64,000 bases of DNA from Hansfordia pulvinata (lineage: Eukaryota; Ascomycota; Sordariomycetes; Xylariales). Positions 50,376 to 60,537 of the stretch are shown here, one piece after another (the first letter of the stretch is position 1; each line of letters begins with the position of its first letter). A model generated the notes under the pieces. The model was not told the origin of the DNA. It ran no database searches and saw nothing but the letters and a program-made list of their open reading frames with translations. The stretch spans positions 62,001 through 126,000 of the forward strand of contig BJKQ01000015.1 of NCBI GenBank assembly GCA_006538405.1. Reading direction: 5' to 3'. The position numbers were made by a program, and so were the translations under genes.

Positions 50376-51479
50376 TCACGGGATGATGTTCCCTCTTGTG
50401 TGTCGTCTCCGATCTCCTCGATATGGAAGTCCTTCAAGTTGCACCTGGAACAGGGAGATCTTCAAAATGCTGAGCTGAAGAACTCGGCCCTGGCAATATG
50501 CATCAGACCACCTTCGGCGCCGGTGCCCATTGTGGTCTATAGGGCACTCTTGAAGGCGCACCGATGCTCCGCGGAAAAGTCCCCATTGGCCAAGACAAGG
50601 CAACTACCCTATCAAAAGCACGCCAGCCGTTATTGAATAGCGACTCCGGTCTGTCTCTGGCTCGCTTCAAGTCGTGTTCAAGCGAGTTGGCGTCCTCCGC
50701 CAGCAAAGCCTGGAAGATCGGGACGTCCATTCCGCCCACTGTGTGATTGTAACCGACCTCGTTGAATCGAGAGCAACGATTCTGAGAACTCGTCACTGTC
50801 TACGCTGTTCTGAGCGATGGATGTCAGATAAGAACAGATGCGCTACCGACTCCGGTTGTTCTTCTCCAGGCGGGGATGGCGGCCATGCTAAGTCCCCTCC
50901 AACAACGAGATCGATCGTCACAAGAATACGCTTCGCACCTCCGTCGAAAAGCGTGGCCCGAATCTGATCAAGACCCTGCTCTGGGCCACGGTAAACGATC
51001 GAGACATTGCCTTCACAGTTCAGCATCCACCCCTCCGACTTGATTCAGAGATTCACTCACAAAGGTGACACCCTGGATTGAGGGCTGTGCCGGTGATACC
51101 CACGGGCCCGGACATGGACAGCGGAGAGCGTAGAGTCGGGGCACGGGGGCCGGGGGAGTGTGGCATCTTGAGGGGAGCTTGACGGCGTTCGCAAATCGCG
51201 CTTCCGTGAAGAAAGGCCTGGCTGAGGCTCCGAGTATGCCTGCACTCGCTGTCCGGTGATGGACATGACCTCGATGATCTCATGCTATGTGCCTGGGTGC
51301 CATTCCGGCTGGAGCCCCCACACATCGTCGGTTACCACCCGATATAGGCCGTCGCAGAGGTCGCCGATAGCTGGGCGCTGCCACTTCCCAGATGGCAACC
51401 CAAGGCCGAAGCAATAGGCAGGGTTAAGTGGAATTCTATCTAATGAGGATAAATCAAGGCGATAATAATCATCGTTCAA
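50376..51479 (-). pseudogene. Possible decayed ankyrin-like coding relic
   Basis: Several minus-strand segments look protein-like but do not join. One at 50560-50796 includes VPIFQALLAEDANSLEHDL and NNGWRAFDRVVALSWPMG, which resemble an ankyrin helix pair; the likely continuation (LFRGASVRLQ, IDHNGH) lies in another frame. Upstream, 50793-51026 includes VSIVYRGPEQGLDQIRATLF, and 51285-51479 includes RPAIGDLCDGLYRVVTDDVW. The last is in frame with more sequence after one TAG, which could be a mutated CAG. No start, splice chain or full domain could be established. This could also be chance open frames; low confidence. Confidence 0.35.
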
Positions 51480-52721
51480 GGAATAAGCATGGTCATACCT
51501 AGCAAACCAGCACGGGCGCCTTTCGATACAAGGTATAAGTGGTGGTTACCTATCAATGCATATAACAAATAAGCGTCAAGGTCGTTGCGTTCCGAGCGAA
51601 CGTCGGGAAACAACGCCACCATCTAATCCACCGTCGTCTTCCACCGTCAAAGGGGGGATTGGAACAGAGAAGTGAAGAAGACGAGGCGTTTTACTCGAGA
51701 CACCTACCTGATACCTACAGCAATGGGGAACAATGGGGAACAACCGCATTTAGAGCCCGGGAGGCGCATGCAGCGCCCGAGAGCTTGCCGGGGAGCCCGA
51801 CGCCGCAGCCGGCCGTGAGGCTCCGAGGGTGCGACTGAGGGCCATGGGCTGCTTGCTGTTGTTGGATCTGTACGTATGTATGTATGTATGTATGCGCTGG
51901 GAGCCGAACCTGGTCCAAACGACCTAAGGTACCTATATGTACCGGAGTTGTGCAGAAGACGCCGCGATGCTACCCTTTCGCGGGCTGCGAGAAGCCCGGT
52001 TTCCGCCGGTGTGGGAGTTTGGTTGATTCGACTTGGCCTCATGGGGTGGATGCTGCTGGTGGGCGGGCGGTTGCTCATCGACATCCATTGCTTGACCGAT
52101 GACTCTTTGACTGGGTGGCTGTCGCAGATCGACCAAGTTGAAGGACGTCGTACCCAATTGACTGAGTGGAAAGAGTCGTAGGTACCTAGGTTCTTACCTT
52201 ACCAGGTACTGATGTCGCTTGATGTTTCCATCTCAGTGGCAGGCGGGTGCGCAGACGGGCAGCCCGGCAGCAGATGGGCAGCCCGGCATCGGACCGGCAA
52301 GCAGGTAGATATCTAGATACATGAAGCCACAATCTAGGGACCTCATGTGTCCTACGTTGTGTAGCTGTCTATATGTACATCGCCTTCCTGAGGAGTACCT
52401 ACCTATTCGCACACGTTCATGGATATCCATTCTCAGTCCCGCTCGCCCTCCAGCTGGACCCCACCCCCGCCAGCGATATTAGGGGTACCCGGGTGGTGGG
52501 GGAACCCCGGGGACCCTCTGCGGCCGGGCTGCTGGAGTGCTCAGGCAGCGCACCCGCTGTACCTTACGGGCGCATGTACGGAGTACGCGTTAGGTAGGCG
52601 CGCGTGTGGGCATCTGGGGCAGGGGCGGCTCATCACTTACAACCTGGAAGTGCCTGCCCCGCCGTTATCGCAGCAGCCGGTGCCCCTCCATCCATCGACC
52701 CCTCCTCGAGAAATTTCGGCC

Positions 52722-52727
52722 TGACTC
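52722..52727. promoter_or_regulatory. Candidate Gcn4/CPC1-type site upstream of lys9
   Basis: TGACTC, the core of the fungal general amino-acid control element, lies about 145 bp before the lys9 ATG. Lysine genes are classical targets of this control. A six-base match occurs often by chance, so this is only suggestive; another TGACTC is near 52099. Confidence 0.3.
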
Positions 52728-52868
52728 TTCGGCGTGCTGCCAATCGACCGACCTCATCACTATCAGCATCTACTATTTCTGGTCCTGCTTCTAGTCGCTG
52801 CATCACCACCCGCGTTTTCCCCCAACCACATCCCTACACCCTCACAGACCGCTCAACCAACCCTCAAC

Positions 52869-54413
52869 ATGGCTTCCCAGTAAGCAACCCGGCCCTGCCC
52901 TAACCCCCGCGCTGATGACCATCACGTCCGCATCCAATGCATGTGTGCACCATCTTCTGCCGCCGCCTCCGCCGCCGCTAACTTTGGCCCCCCTTCTCCC
53001 AGCAAGGTCCTGATGCTCGGCGCCGGCTTCGTCACCGCCCCGACCCTCAAGATCCTCAGCGAGGCTGGCATCCCCGTCACCGTCGCCTGCAGGACCCTCG
53101 CCACCGCGCAGGGCCTCTCCCAGGGCATCGCCCACGCCAACCCCGTTTCTCTCGACGTCAACGATGACGCCGCCCTCGACGCCCAGGTCGGCCAGCACGA
53201 CCTCGTCATCAGCTTGATCCCCTACACCTTCCACGCCCAGGTCATCAAGTCCGCCATCCGCCAGAAGAAGAATGTCGTCACCACTAGCTACGTCTCCCCC
53301 GCCATGATGGAGCTCGACCAGCAGTGCAAGGACGCCGGCATCACCGTCATGAACGAGATCGGTCTCGACCCCGGCTTGGACCACCTGTGTAAGTATCTAG
53401 ATGCGTTCCCTAGCCGCATACCCCCGCCCCCTCAACCCGCCTGCTAACTGAACCCCCCTCCCTCCAGACGCCGTCAAGACTATTGATGAGGTCCACCAGG
53501 CCGGCGGTAAGATCCGTGGCTTCCTCTCCTACTGCGGTGGCCTGCCCGCCCCCGAGGCGTCCGACAACCCCCTGGGCTACAAGTTCTCGTGGTCGTCGCG
53601 CGGCGTGCTGCTGGCCCTGCGCAACGCGGCCAAGTACTGGAAAGACGGCCAGGTCGTCGACGTTCAGTCCAAGGAGCTGATGGGCACGGCCAAGCCCTAC
53701 TACATCTACCCGGGCTTCGCCTTTGTCGCCTACCCCAACCGTGACTCGACTCCCTACAAGGAGCGCTACAACATCCCCGAGGCCGAGACCATCATCCGTG
53801 GCACCCTGCGGTACCAGGGCTTCCCCCAGTTCATCCGCGTGCTGGTCGACATTGGCTTCCTCGAGGACAAGGAGCACGACACCTTCAAGCAGCCCGTCGC
53901 CTGGAAGGAGGCCACCCAGCAGGTCCTGGGCGCCGCCTCCAGCAACCAGGCCGACCTGGAAGCCGCCATCCTGGCCAAGGCCACGTTCGACTCGGAGGAG
54001 GAGAAGTCGCGCATCATTGGCGGGCTCCGGTGGTTCGGTATCTTCTCCGACGACAAGATCACCCCCGCGGCAACCCCCTGGACTGCCTGTGCGCCACCCT
54101 GGAGAAGAAGATGCAGTACGAGCAGGGCGAGCGTGACATGGTCATGCTGCAGCACAAGTTCGACATTGAGCACAAGGACGGCAGCCGCGAGACGCGCACC
54201 TCGACGCTGGTCGACTACGGCGATGTCAACGGCTACTCGGCCATGGCCAAGCTGGTCGGTGTCCCCTGCGCCGTGGCTGTCAAGCAGGTGCTGAGCGGCG
54301 GCATCTCGGACAAGGGTGTCCTGGCGCCCATGAACTCCAAGATCAACGACCCCCTGATCAAGGAGCTGAAGGAGCAGTACGGTATCTACCTGGTCGAGAA
54401 GACCATTGCGTAA
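52869..54413 (+). CDS. lys9: Saccharopine dehydrogenase (NADP+, L-glutamate-forming), one apparent frameshift
   Basis: Saccharopine reductase, the penultimate step of fungal alpha-aminoadipate lysine synthesis. Three exons: 52869-52879, 53003-53388 and 53468-54413 (TAA). Introns of 123 and 79 nt have GTAAGC/GTAAGT donors, and the second has a TGCTAAC branch site. About 447 residues, as in yeast Lys9 (446). The N-terminal Rossmann motif KVLMLGAGFVTAPTL is intact, followed by LISLIPYTFHAQV, NEIGLDPGLDHLYAVKTI and FLSYCGGLPAPE, all characteristic of the family. Near the 3' end the frame changes at a run of five C (54062-54066). A sixth C restores DKITPRGNPLDCLCATLE and an open frame to the stop. 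Given the gene's biosynthetic role and otherwise perfect conservation, I read this as a sequence error. Confidence 0.95.
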
Positions 54414-54872
54414 GGCTGCAAGCTTCTCGGACCCCCGCTGGGACAGGGAAGCTCTGGGCGGGATAGATAAAAGTCGCAGATAGACACCAAAACTGTCGTG
54501 AAGTACAAAAAACTGGAAGACAAGACGAAGTATGCTTTTTCGTGATGGTTCGCGATTGAAGACGCAAGTGAAGGTTGTAAGCGGCGCACTGGAGAGAGAC
54601 TGCCTGCAGGGCGCGCTTCAGTGGCTGCAGAGCGCCCCACCTAAAATACCCGCCTGCACCAATAAATCTTTGCGCGAACCTCACTCTGAACCATTGCAGC
54701 ATTGGCTTGTCTGCGTTCTCGATCCTCAACCTTGTACTTGATCAATTCCAAGGCAGCTGGTCGACGTCTCGTCGGTGGCCTCAGGAAATATTATTCGACC
54801 TTCTTGCTCTTTTGGAGATAATCAAAGTCAGCCCCCCCTTCATCCGGACGGGACCCTGAATCGGCGGTCATC
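54414..54872. other. Intergenic, lys9 to las1
   Basis: Tandem spacing of 459 bp: lys9 3' flank then the las1 promoter. No gene or repeat noted. Confidence 0.6.
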
Positions 54873-55043
54873 ATGGTGCAGTACATCCACACGCCTTGGC
54901 GGGACCGCGCAGAGCTGCTGAGGGTCCGCCGGCAGTTCTACCCATCGGCGACCACCCCCGCCACCGCCGACGATTATGACGAAGACGGCGACGAGGATGA
55001 ATCGGACGACCACCGCCAGTCGACGCAGAGACATAAGAGGAAG

Positions 55044-55093
<50 letters not shown>

Positions 55094-56514
55094 GGAAGAG
55101 CGAGAGGCTCAACAGCAGCACGCCGTGTCCCGGGTCGCCATGTGGATGCAGCGCGGCAGCTGCCCGCACCTGGTCGAGTCGACGGCGCTGCTGACGGCGG
55201 CAGCGCTGGGCGACGCCCACGAGGGGCGCGCCCCGCGGCGGACCGGCTCGTCGTCGTCGTCGTCGTCATCGTCGTACGCCGTGCGCGCGGCGTACGCGGC
55301 GGCCTTTAGCCGGTGAGTTTCCGGGACCCTATTGAGATTCAGAATATTCCCCTTCATTTTCATTTTCTCTTTTTGCACACACACACACACACTCTCTCTC
55401 TCTCCCTATCTCAGGCCGTCATCGTCAGAGAGAGAAAATCGTTTTGTTTTGTTCCTCCCGGGAGATCAATATTATCGTTGGCGCCGTGTGGCTAACCCTG
55501 GGACCGGCCCCCCCCAAAAATAGCTTCGTTACGGGCCTCCTGGACAGCCAGCAGGACAAGCAGCGCAAGATGAGCATGTACGCGGTGGCCAAGACGATCG
55601 GGCTGCCGGCGACGTTCGTCGAGCTGCGCCACCAGGCGACGCACGAGCAGCTGCCGTCGCTGCTCAAGCTGCGGGCCGCGGCGCAGAAGGCGCTGGCGTG
55701 GATCTGGGACTTTTACTGGGCGGGCCTGGCGGCGGCGGCGGCGGCGGTGGAGGGCGGGCATGTCGACGACGACGACGGTGGTGATAGGAGCGCGGATGGA
55801 AACGCCGGGCCGCGGCGGAAGCGGGCGCGGAGGACGGCTGCGGGTGCGTCTTCTGGTGCTCCTCCCGGAGAGCGGGAAGGGGCGAAGGCAAAAGGGGCGG
55901 GAGGTCATGATGATGATGATGATGACGTTGACGAGGCCTCCGGGGACCCCTGCAGACTCGCGCTGCTGGGCTGCCTGCGGGCCGGGGACTGGGACGAGGG
56001 GCCAGATGACGGGGGCGTCGACGGAGGGGAGCAGCGCACGCGCCGTCTGGGCGGCCTGGCGCGCTGGGGCGAGGCGCGCCTGCTGCAGACGCTGGGCGAG
56101 ATCGGCGACGACGAGGGCGACGCGGACCCGGCGCTGTTCCGGCGGTCGCTGCAGCTGTCGCGGGTCATCGTCGAGGGGGGCCTGGGCGCTGCCGCTGCCG
56201 CCGCCGCTGCTGCTCCTGCGGCGGAGGCGGAGGCGACTGGCTGTGGTGGCCGCAGCGACGAGGGTGGCAGCGATGACGACCTCGACCTGGAGGCCCTGCG
56301 GGCGGATTTGCGGAGCGCGCGCGAGGACGTGGACGACGCGGCTGGCGCTGTCGGGGGGGAGGTGGATGGCAATGATGAAGGGAGTGGGGAGGACGACGAG
56401 GACGACGAGGACGACGAGGACGGCGAGGATGACGATGAGGCCGGAGGCTCTGACGATTTTGGCTGGGCGCGCTACGAAGGTGCCTGGAGGCCCAAGCCCA
56501 TCGGCGTCGTGTAG
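54873..56514 (+). CDS. las1: Pre-rRNA processing endonuclease Las1
   Basis: Two exons, 54873-55312 and 55524-56514 (TAG), joined by a 211-nt GTGAGT...TAG intron containing CA and CT runs. The product is about 476 residues (yeast Las1 502). Las1 is the HEPN-type endonuclease that, with Grc3, cuts the ITS2 spacer during 60S maturation in the nucleus. The start [19 protein letters not shown] and the core [19 protein letters not shown] are family hallmarks. The catalytic HEPN R-x4-H motif is visible in [13 protein letters not shown] (R182, H187). Unusual for the family are a 15- or 16-Gln run and a poly-Ser run in the N-terminal part, and an Asp/Glu/Gly-rich C-terminal third. G/C runs of six and seven in exon 2 remain in frame. 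Confidence 0.93.
55049..55092 (+). repeat. CAG repeat encoding poly-Gln in las1
   Basis: About 15 CAG codons in a row in exon 1 of las1, inserted between a charged segment and [11 protein letters not shown]. Boundaries are approximate by a codon. Confidence 0.9.
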
Positions 56515-57130
56515 GCTACCTGTTCCTGCGAACCGCGGCTGAGGGCAGGGTGGCGGGGCTGGGGGCTCGTTGCTGCCCGTAGGCCCAAGTCTGGCGGCCC
56601 ACGAACCGTCGACCCGGAGCAGGGACCAGCCGACGAACGTCTCTAAAGCCTGGGGGCGACCTCGGCAAGCCTGGCTGGCTCAGATCGTGGTGGTCCGCGA
56701 TGCGCCGAGGGGCCCCGTTGGACCGCCAGCGCGCGACTGGCTGGCCTCGCCCAAACCGGCGGGATCGCCGTCGTGAGTTCTGGGGATGCCGGTATGTCGC
56801 GGCAGACGGCAGACCCGCGGGCGTCTCGCGAGCCACAAAGTCACGTCCGCGGCGCGGCAGACGCCACGGGTCATACGAGTCGCCGGCGATCGGTCTCACA
56901 GGGGGTCGGCGATGAGCGAGGCGGAGAGGCGATCTTGCTCATATTGGATTCACAGAGGTCACGATGTTCTACGATGGCATCAGAATGAAAAGTGATCGCA
57001 TCAATTCAAGCGGCGGGTCTGCTCTGCTGTTATGAGGACGCCTTCTTCTCGCGTGCTCTTGTGTCTGCACCAGGTCTGAGTTCGTATCGAGGTTTTAGAT
57101 CATGGTGCCGCTGTTCCTGTGTCCCTAGCA
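56515..57130. other. Convergent intergenic region las1 / small nuclear-type protein
   Basis: Between two convergent 3' ends. No supported gene; open frames on both strands are short and lack domains. Confidence 0.5.
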
Positions 57131-57601
57131 TCAAGCCTCCTCGACCTTGGTCTTCTTAGACGCCCTTCCCTTCTTAGCAGCGCCAGCCTTGCGCTTCTGA
57201 GGAGTGCCGGCGTCGTCATCATTGTCGTCATCCTTATCGGCCTCTTCGGCCTGGTTGGCGTCGCCAGCCTTTTCGGCCTCGCCAATCTTGATGACTCTGC
57301 CTGCCTGAGGTAACGGATATCAGTACATATGCGGCAAAAGGGCAAGCAGAGACATACCTTGAGCTCAAAGCCCCGTGGGTTGATGATGGAGTTGAGCTTG
57401 CGAGGGCTTCGTCGGGTCAGCTAGTGCCGCGAACGATCGTAATGAAGCGGGCCACACTCACACATTCTTCGGAAGCTGGTTGATGCATTTGCCGACCACT
57501 TGAGTGTCGACTTTTCCGTCACTGCTCATAAGAGCAATGCACAGAATCGCAACATCGTCGGTCGCGCTAGGTGTACCGCCGTTCTCCTTCTTGGGGGCCA
57601 T
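57131..57601 (-). CDS. Small acidic/basic protein, probably nuclear
   Basis: Too fragmented to appear as one open frame. Three exons on the minus strand: 57462-57601, 57358-57406 and 57131-57304 (TGA). Introns are 55 nt (GTGAGT...AAG) and 53 nt (GTATGT...CAG). 120 residues. The ATG has a good context (TCACCATGG). The N-terminal 60 residues form a probable folded unit (DDVAILCIALMSSDGKVD, then VPRKLNSIINPRGFELK). The C-terminus runs from an acidic block (EEADKDDDNDDDAG) to a lysine-rich tail (PQKRKAGAAKKGRASKKTK) that looks like a nuclear localisation signal. I do not recognise the family. Phase agreement across both introns is the main evidence. Confidence 0.75.
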
Positions 57602-58987
57602 GGTGACGAATGTTGGCAAGTTGGGAAGAGGGACTGAGCTCGGAAGCAGTCAGCATGCAGATCGAAAGGGTACCCAGCACCTGTGGGAGGAAGAACATGT
57701 GGCTCAGGTATGGCAAGAGTGTGCAATAAATATGATAGATGAAGCTTACCTGAAAGAAAAAGCTGTCAAGATTTTGAGATCTCTGCACGGAGAGACGCTC
57801 AAGTTGCTTCCTGGATGCTTATGTCTGGATGGGTGTGTGCGAGTGGGAGTGGAAGAAGGCGGAGGGAAAGATGAATCTCAGAGACAGAGCTTCTTTTATA
57901 AGGCAACTGCCCTGGGACAAATAGCCTTCAGGCATGGAAATAAACGCGTTCCCAGCTGATCAAGTTGCTGGGCGACCGGTCGGCTGGGTGTCTGGGTTCC
58001 TAGTGAATGGAGGCTTGCTGTCACCACCTGCCTGGAAGTAAAGATGAGAACGTTTAAGTAAGTGGGTTAATGGCCCCTGATAGTGAGGTGAGTGAATACC
58101 AGGCCGCACTGCCCATCTGACTTGGCCAGCCTCAGCAAGCAGGGAGCTGGATTCTTAGGCCAGTGTACTAGGTATCTTTCAGAAGTCTTCTAAAAGTCTG
58201 ACCTTTCTTCTATTAATTAGGTGTTCTCTTATTTACCCTCAGTCTAAAGTATGGATACACGAACCCCGCAAATGGACAAGAATAACCTTACTCGTAGCTA
58301 TTAAACCATATCTTCCTTGTGCAGCCCCTTAGGATTAAGGAAATCAGAATGGGTGACTTGACCAAGTCGTAGAGGATAGAGAGCCCGCCTAGCACCTGAT
58401 ACAAATTCATCCATAATAGTGTATTGCGTGTACTGAGAAATCAGTCGTTTTGGTCATCGAGCGCGAGCGGTCTCCCCTTATTCAGCCTTGGTTATTTACC
58501 TCGTAGCTGTTGATAACAGCCTTTGATACCTGAGATCAAAGCTAAATTACCTGGGCAGTCGAGCAAGCTGTATAGCCAGATGGAAACAGCACCTAGATAT
58601 CAAGTCCATTAACTCTGAATGGCAACTTGGCGAAGACGACCGTAGTGACGTGGTCATTAATGTATCTCACCTTGCTCCTGAGACGACCGGACCTCAGTGT
58701 GCACCCAAGGGGAACTGGGCGGTCGGAGGTGCATAGATCGCAGCTGGCCGCCAGCTGGCAGTGAGAGCTGTGCCACTCCACTTGGCCCTCCAGAGCACTC
58801 GGGGAAAGTACCTAGATACCTACGGGTGCCCTGGAAGCCTGTGACTGGCTCACCGTGATGACCTCATCGCTACAGGCGCGGCGATACGTAATCTTTGCGC
58901 TCTGATTGGGTTGTGACCGGCTTCAACCCTCAGGCAATTCAGCCCATCACCTCCCACCGCATCACCAAACAGCTTGAAGCCGTTTTC
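57602..58987. other. Divergent intergenic region with locally AT-richer segment
   Basis: Upstream of both the small protein (minus) and glyoxalase II (plus). About 58140-58600 is noticeably richer in A/T than its surroundings and could be a decayed repeat, but I see no terminal repeats or coding remnants. Confidence 0.5.
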
Positions 58988-60537
58988 ATGAACTGCTTCG
59001 CAAGAGCCTCCATCTCGGCTGCACGAAGACCGATCCTAGGCCTCCGCCACGTTGCCGTGCGTCCCCACTGCCCATCCCCTCACTCGTACACGCCGCCATT
59101 GTCGGCCCTCAAGGTGTCTGTGTCTGTGTCTGTGTCTGTCAGGCTTGCCAGCCTCAAGCGGCCCCATCCAGCGCCGGCGACGGCCCCCCCTCCCGGGAAC
59201 GTAAGCTAACCCCCGCCGATCGCCCGCAGCCGGCTGTCCGCGCCATGCATATCAAGTCCATCCCCATGTGTAAGTCGAGTGTGCCCGGCCCTAACTACCC
59301 AGCGCGTTCCGGCCCACACAGACTGACGGGCGCGAACTTCAGGGGTGGGGAGTAGCAACAACTACGCCTACCTGGTTGCCGACGACAAGTCTCGTGATGC
59401 CGTTATCATCGACCCCGCCAACCCCGAGGAGTGAGTGCCTGGCATGACATCCCACCTCACGCATGGCTAGCGACGCGGAGCACTTCCCCGCTGACGCACA
59501 TCGCCAGAGTCGCCCCCGTATTGAAGGAGGCAATCGAAAAGGGCGACATCAATCTCAAGGCCATTGTCAACACGCACCAGTAAGTCAAGTCAGCCTTCAT
59601 GCCGTGCTGCAGCATATGGGCTCAACTGCTGACTTTGGCCAGCCATTGGGACCATGCCGGCGGTAACAAGAAGCTGGTTAGTTGGGTCATCCGGGATCCA
59701 TGCCCCAACGCCCTTGGCTGTTGACTGATCGGACCATACAGCTTGCCGAGCTGAAAGGCGTCGTCCCCGGAAATCTCCCCATCATTGGTGGCCATGACTG
59801 CGAAGGGGTCACCGAGACGCCGAGCAACGGCGCGGGCTTCAAGTTTGCGGACATCGACGTCAAGGCGCTGTACACCCCTTGCCACACTCAGGACAGCATC
59901 TGTTGGTTCATGCAGGACGGCCCCCAGAAGGTTGTCTTCACTGGCGACACCTTGTTCCACGGTGGTGAGTTGCGGCCACTCCTGTCCTCGTCTACCACAC
60001 GTACACAAGACTGACTGCAACGACCAGGCTGCGGGCGCTTCTTCGAGGGCACAGCCGAGCAGATGCACACTGCTCTGAACAAGACGCTTGCGTCTCTCCC
60101 TGACGATACCAAGGTCTTCGTACGTCTGGCCTCGTGACAAAGTCCCATGAGTCAACGAAACTGACCCCCGGCAGCCAGGGCACGAGTACACCAAAGCCAA
60201 CGTCAAGTTCGGCATCTCTGTCCTCCAGAGCGCCGCTGTTAAGAACCTGCAGTCCTATGCCGACGCCCACGAGGAGACTCAGGGGCAATTCACCATCGGG
60301 GACGAGAAGGTGAGGCCCGGGTGACCGGAAATCTGCAAGCTGCTGGCTCTCGCTGACGTAAGGAACAGGAACACAACGTCTTCATGCGTGTCCAGGTAGG
60401 CCCCAGCGAAGGCCCGAGACTCGGGGCGTATCCGCTAACACAGTCTGCAGGACCCGGAGATCCAAAAGAAGACTGGCAAGACAGACCCTATCGAGGTTAT
60501 GGCCCAGCTGCGCGAGATGAAGAACAACTTCAAGTGA
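58988..60537 (+). CDS. glo2: Hydroxyacylglutathione hydrolase (glyoxalase II), probable mitochondrial and cytosolic forms
   Basis: Hydrolyses S-lactoylglutathione to lactate, completing methylglyoxal detoxification. Exons: 58988-59200, 59230-59269, 59343-59430, 59508-59579, 59643-59676, 59742-59964, 60028-60119, 60175-60309, 60369-60395 and 60451-60537 (TGA). The metallo-beta-lactamase motif THHHWDHAGG is rebuilt across introns; other ligands are visible in [24 protein letters not shown] and FPGHEYT. Two starts are in frame. ATG 58988 adds a 76-residue leader ([18 protein letters not shown]..., basic with few acids, a mitochondrial-type presequence). ATG 59245 (MHIKSIPM) gives a standard 260-residue cytosolic enzyme. 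The first intron as drawn is only 29 nt, with GTAAGC, CTAAC and CAG, so the leader splice is uncertain; a donor near 59114 is the alternative. Confidence 0.92.
59114..59140 (+). repeat. (GTGTCT)n in the glo2 leader
   Basis: About four copies of GTGTCT, which would encode Val-Ser repeats in the mitochondrial leader if exon 1 extends to 59200, or be intronic if splicing starts at about 59114. Confidence 0.85.

Larger units (their letters stand above)
48459..52868. other. Divergent intergenic region, pfkB kinase to lys9
   Basis: 4.4 kb between divergent genes. It holds dispersed CTCGTA/TACGAG motifs (48677, 48735, 48945), a possible decayed coding relic (50376-51479), a short TATG array near 51875 and a candidate Gcn4-type site before lys9. 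No intact gene seen. Confidence 0.5.

Noticed and set aside
59201..59229. Treating the 29-nt gap as a certain intron
   Set aside because: Signals and phases fit, but the length is implausibly short, so it is kept as a hypothesis only.
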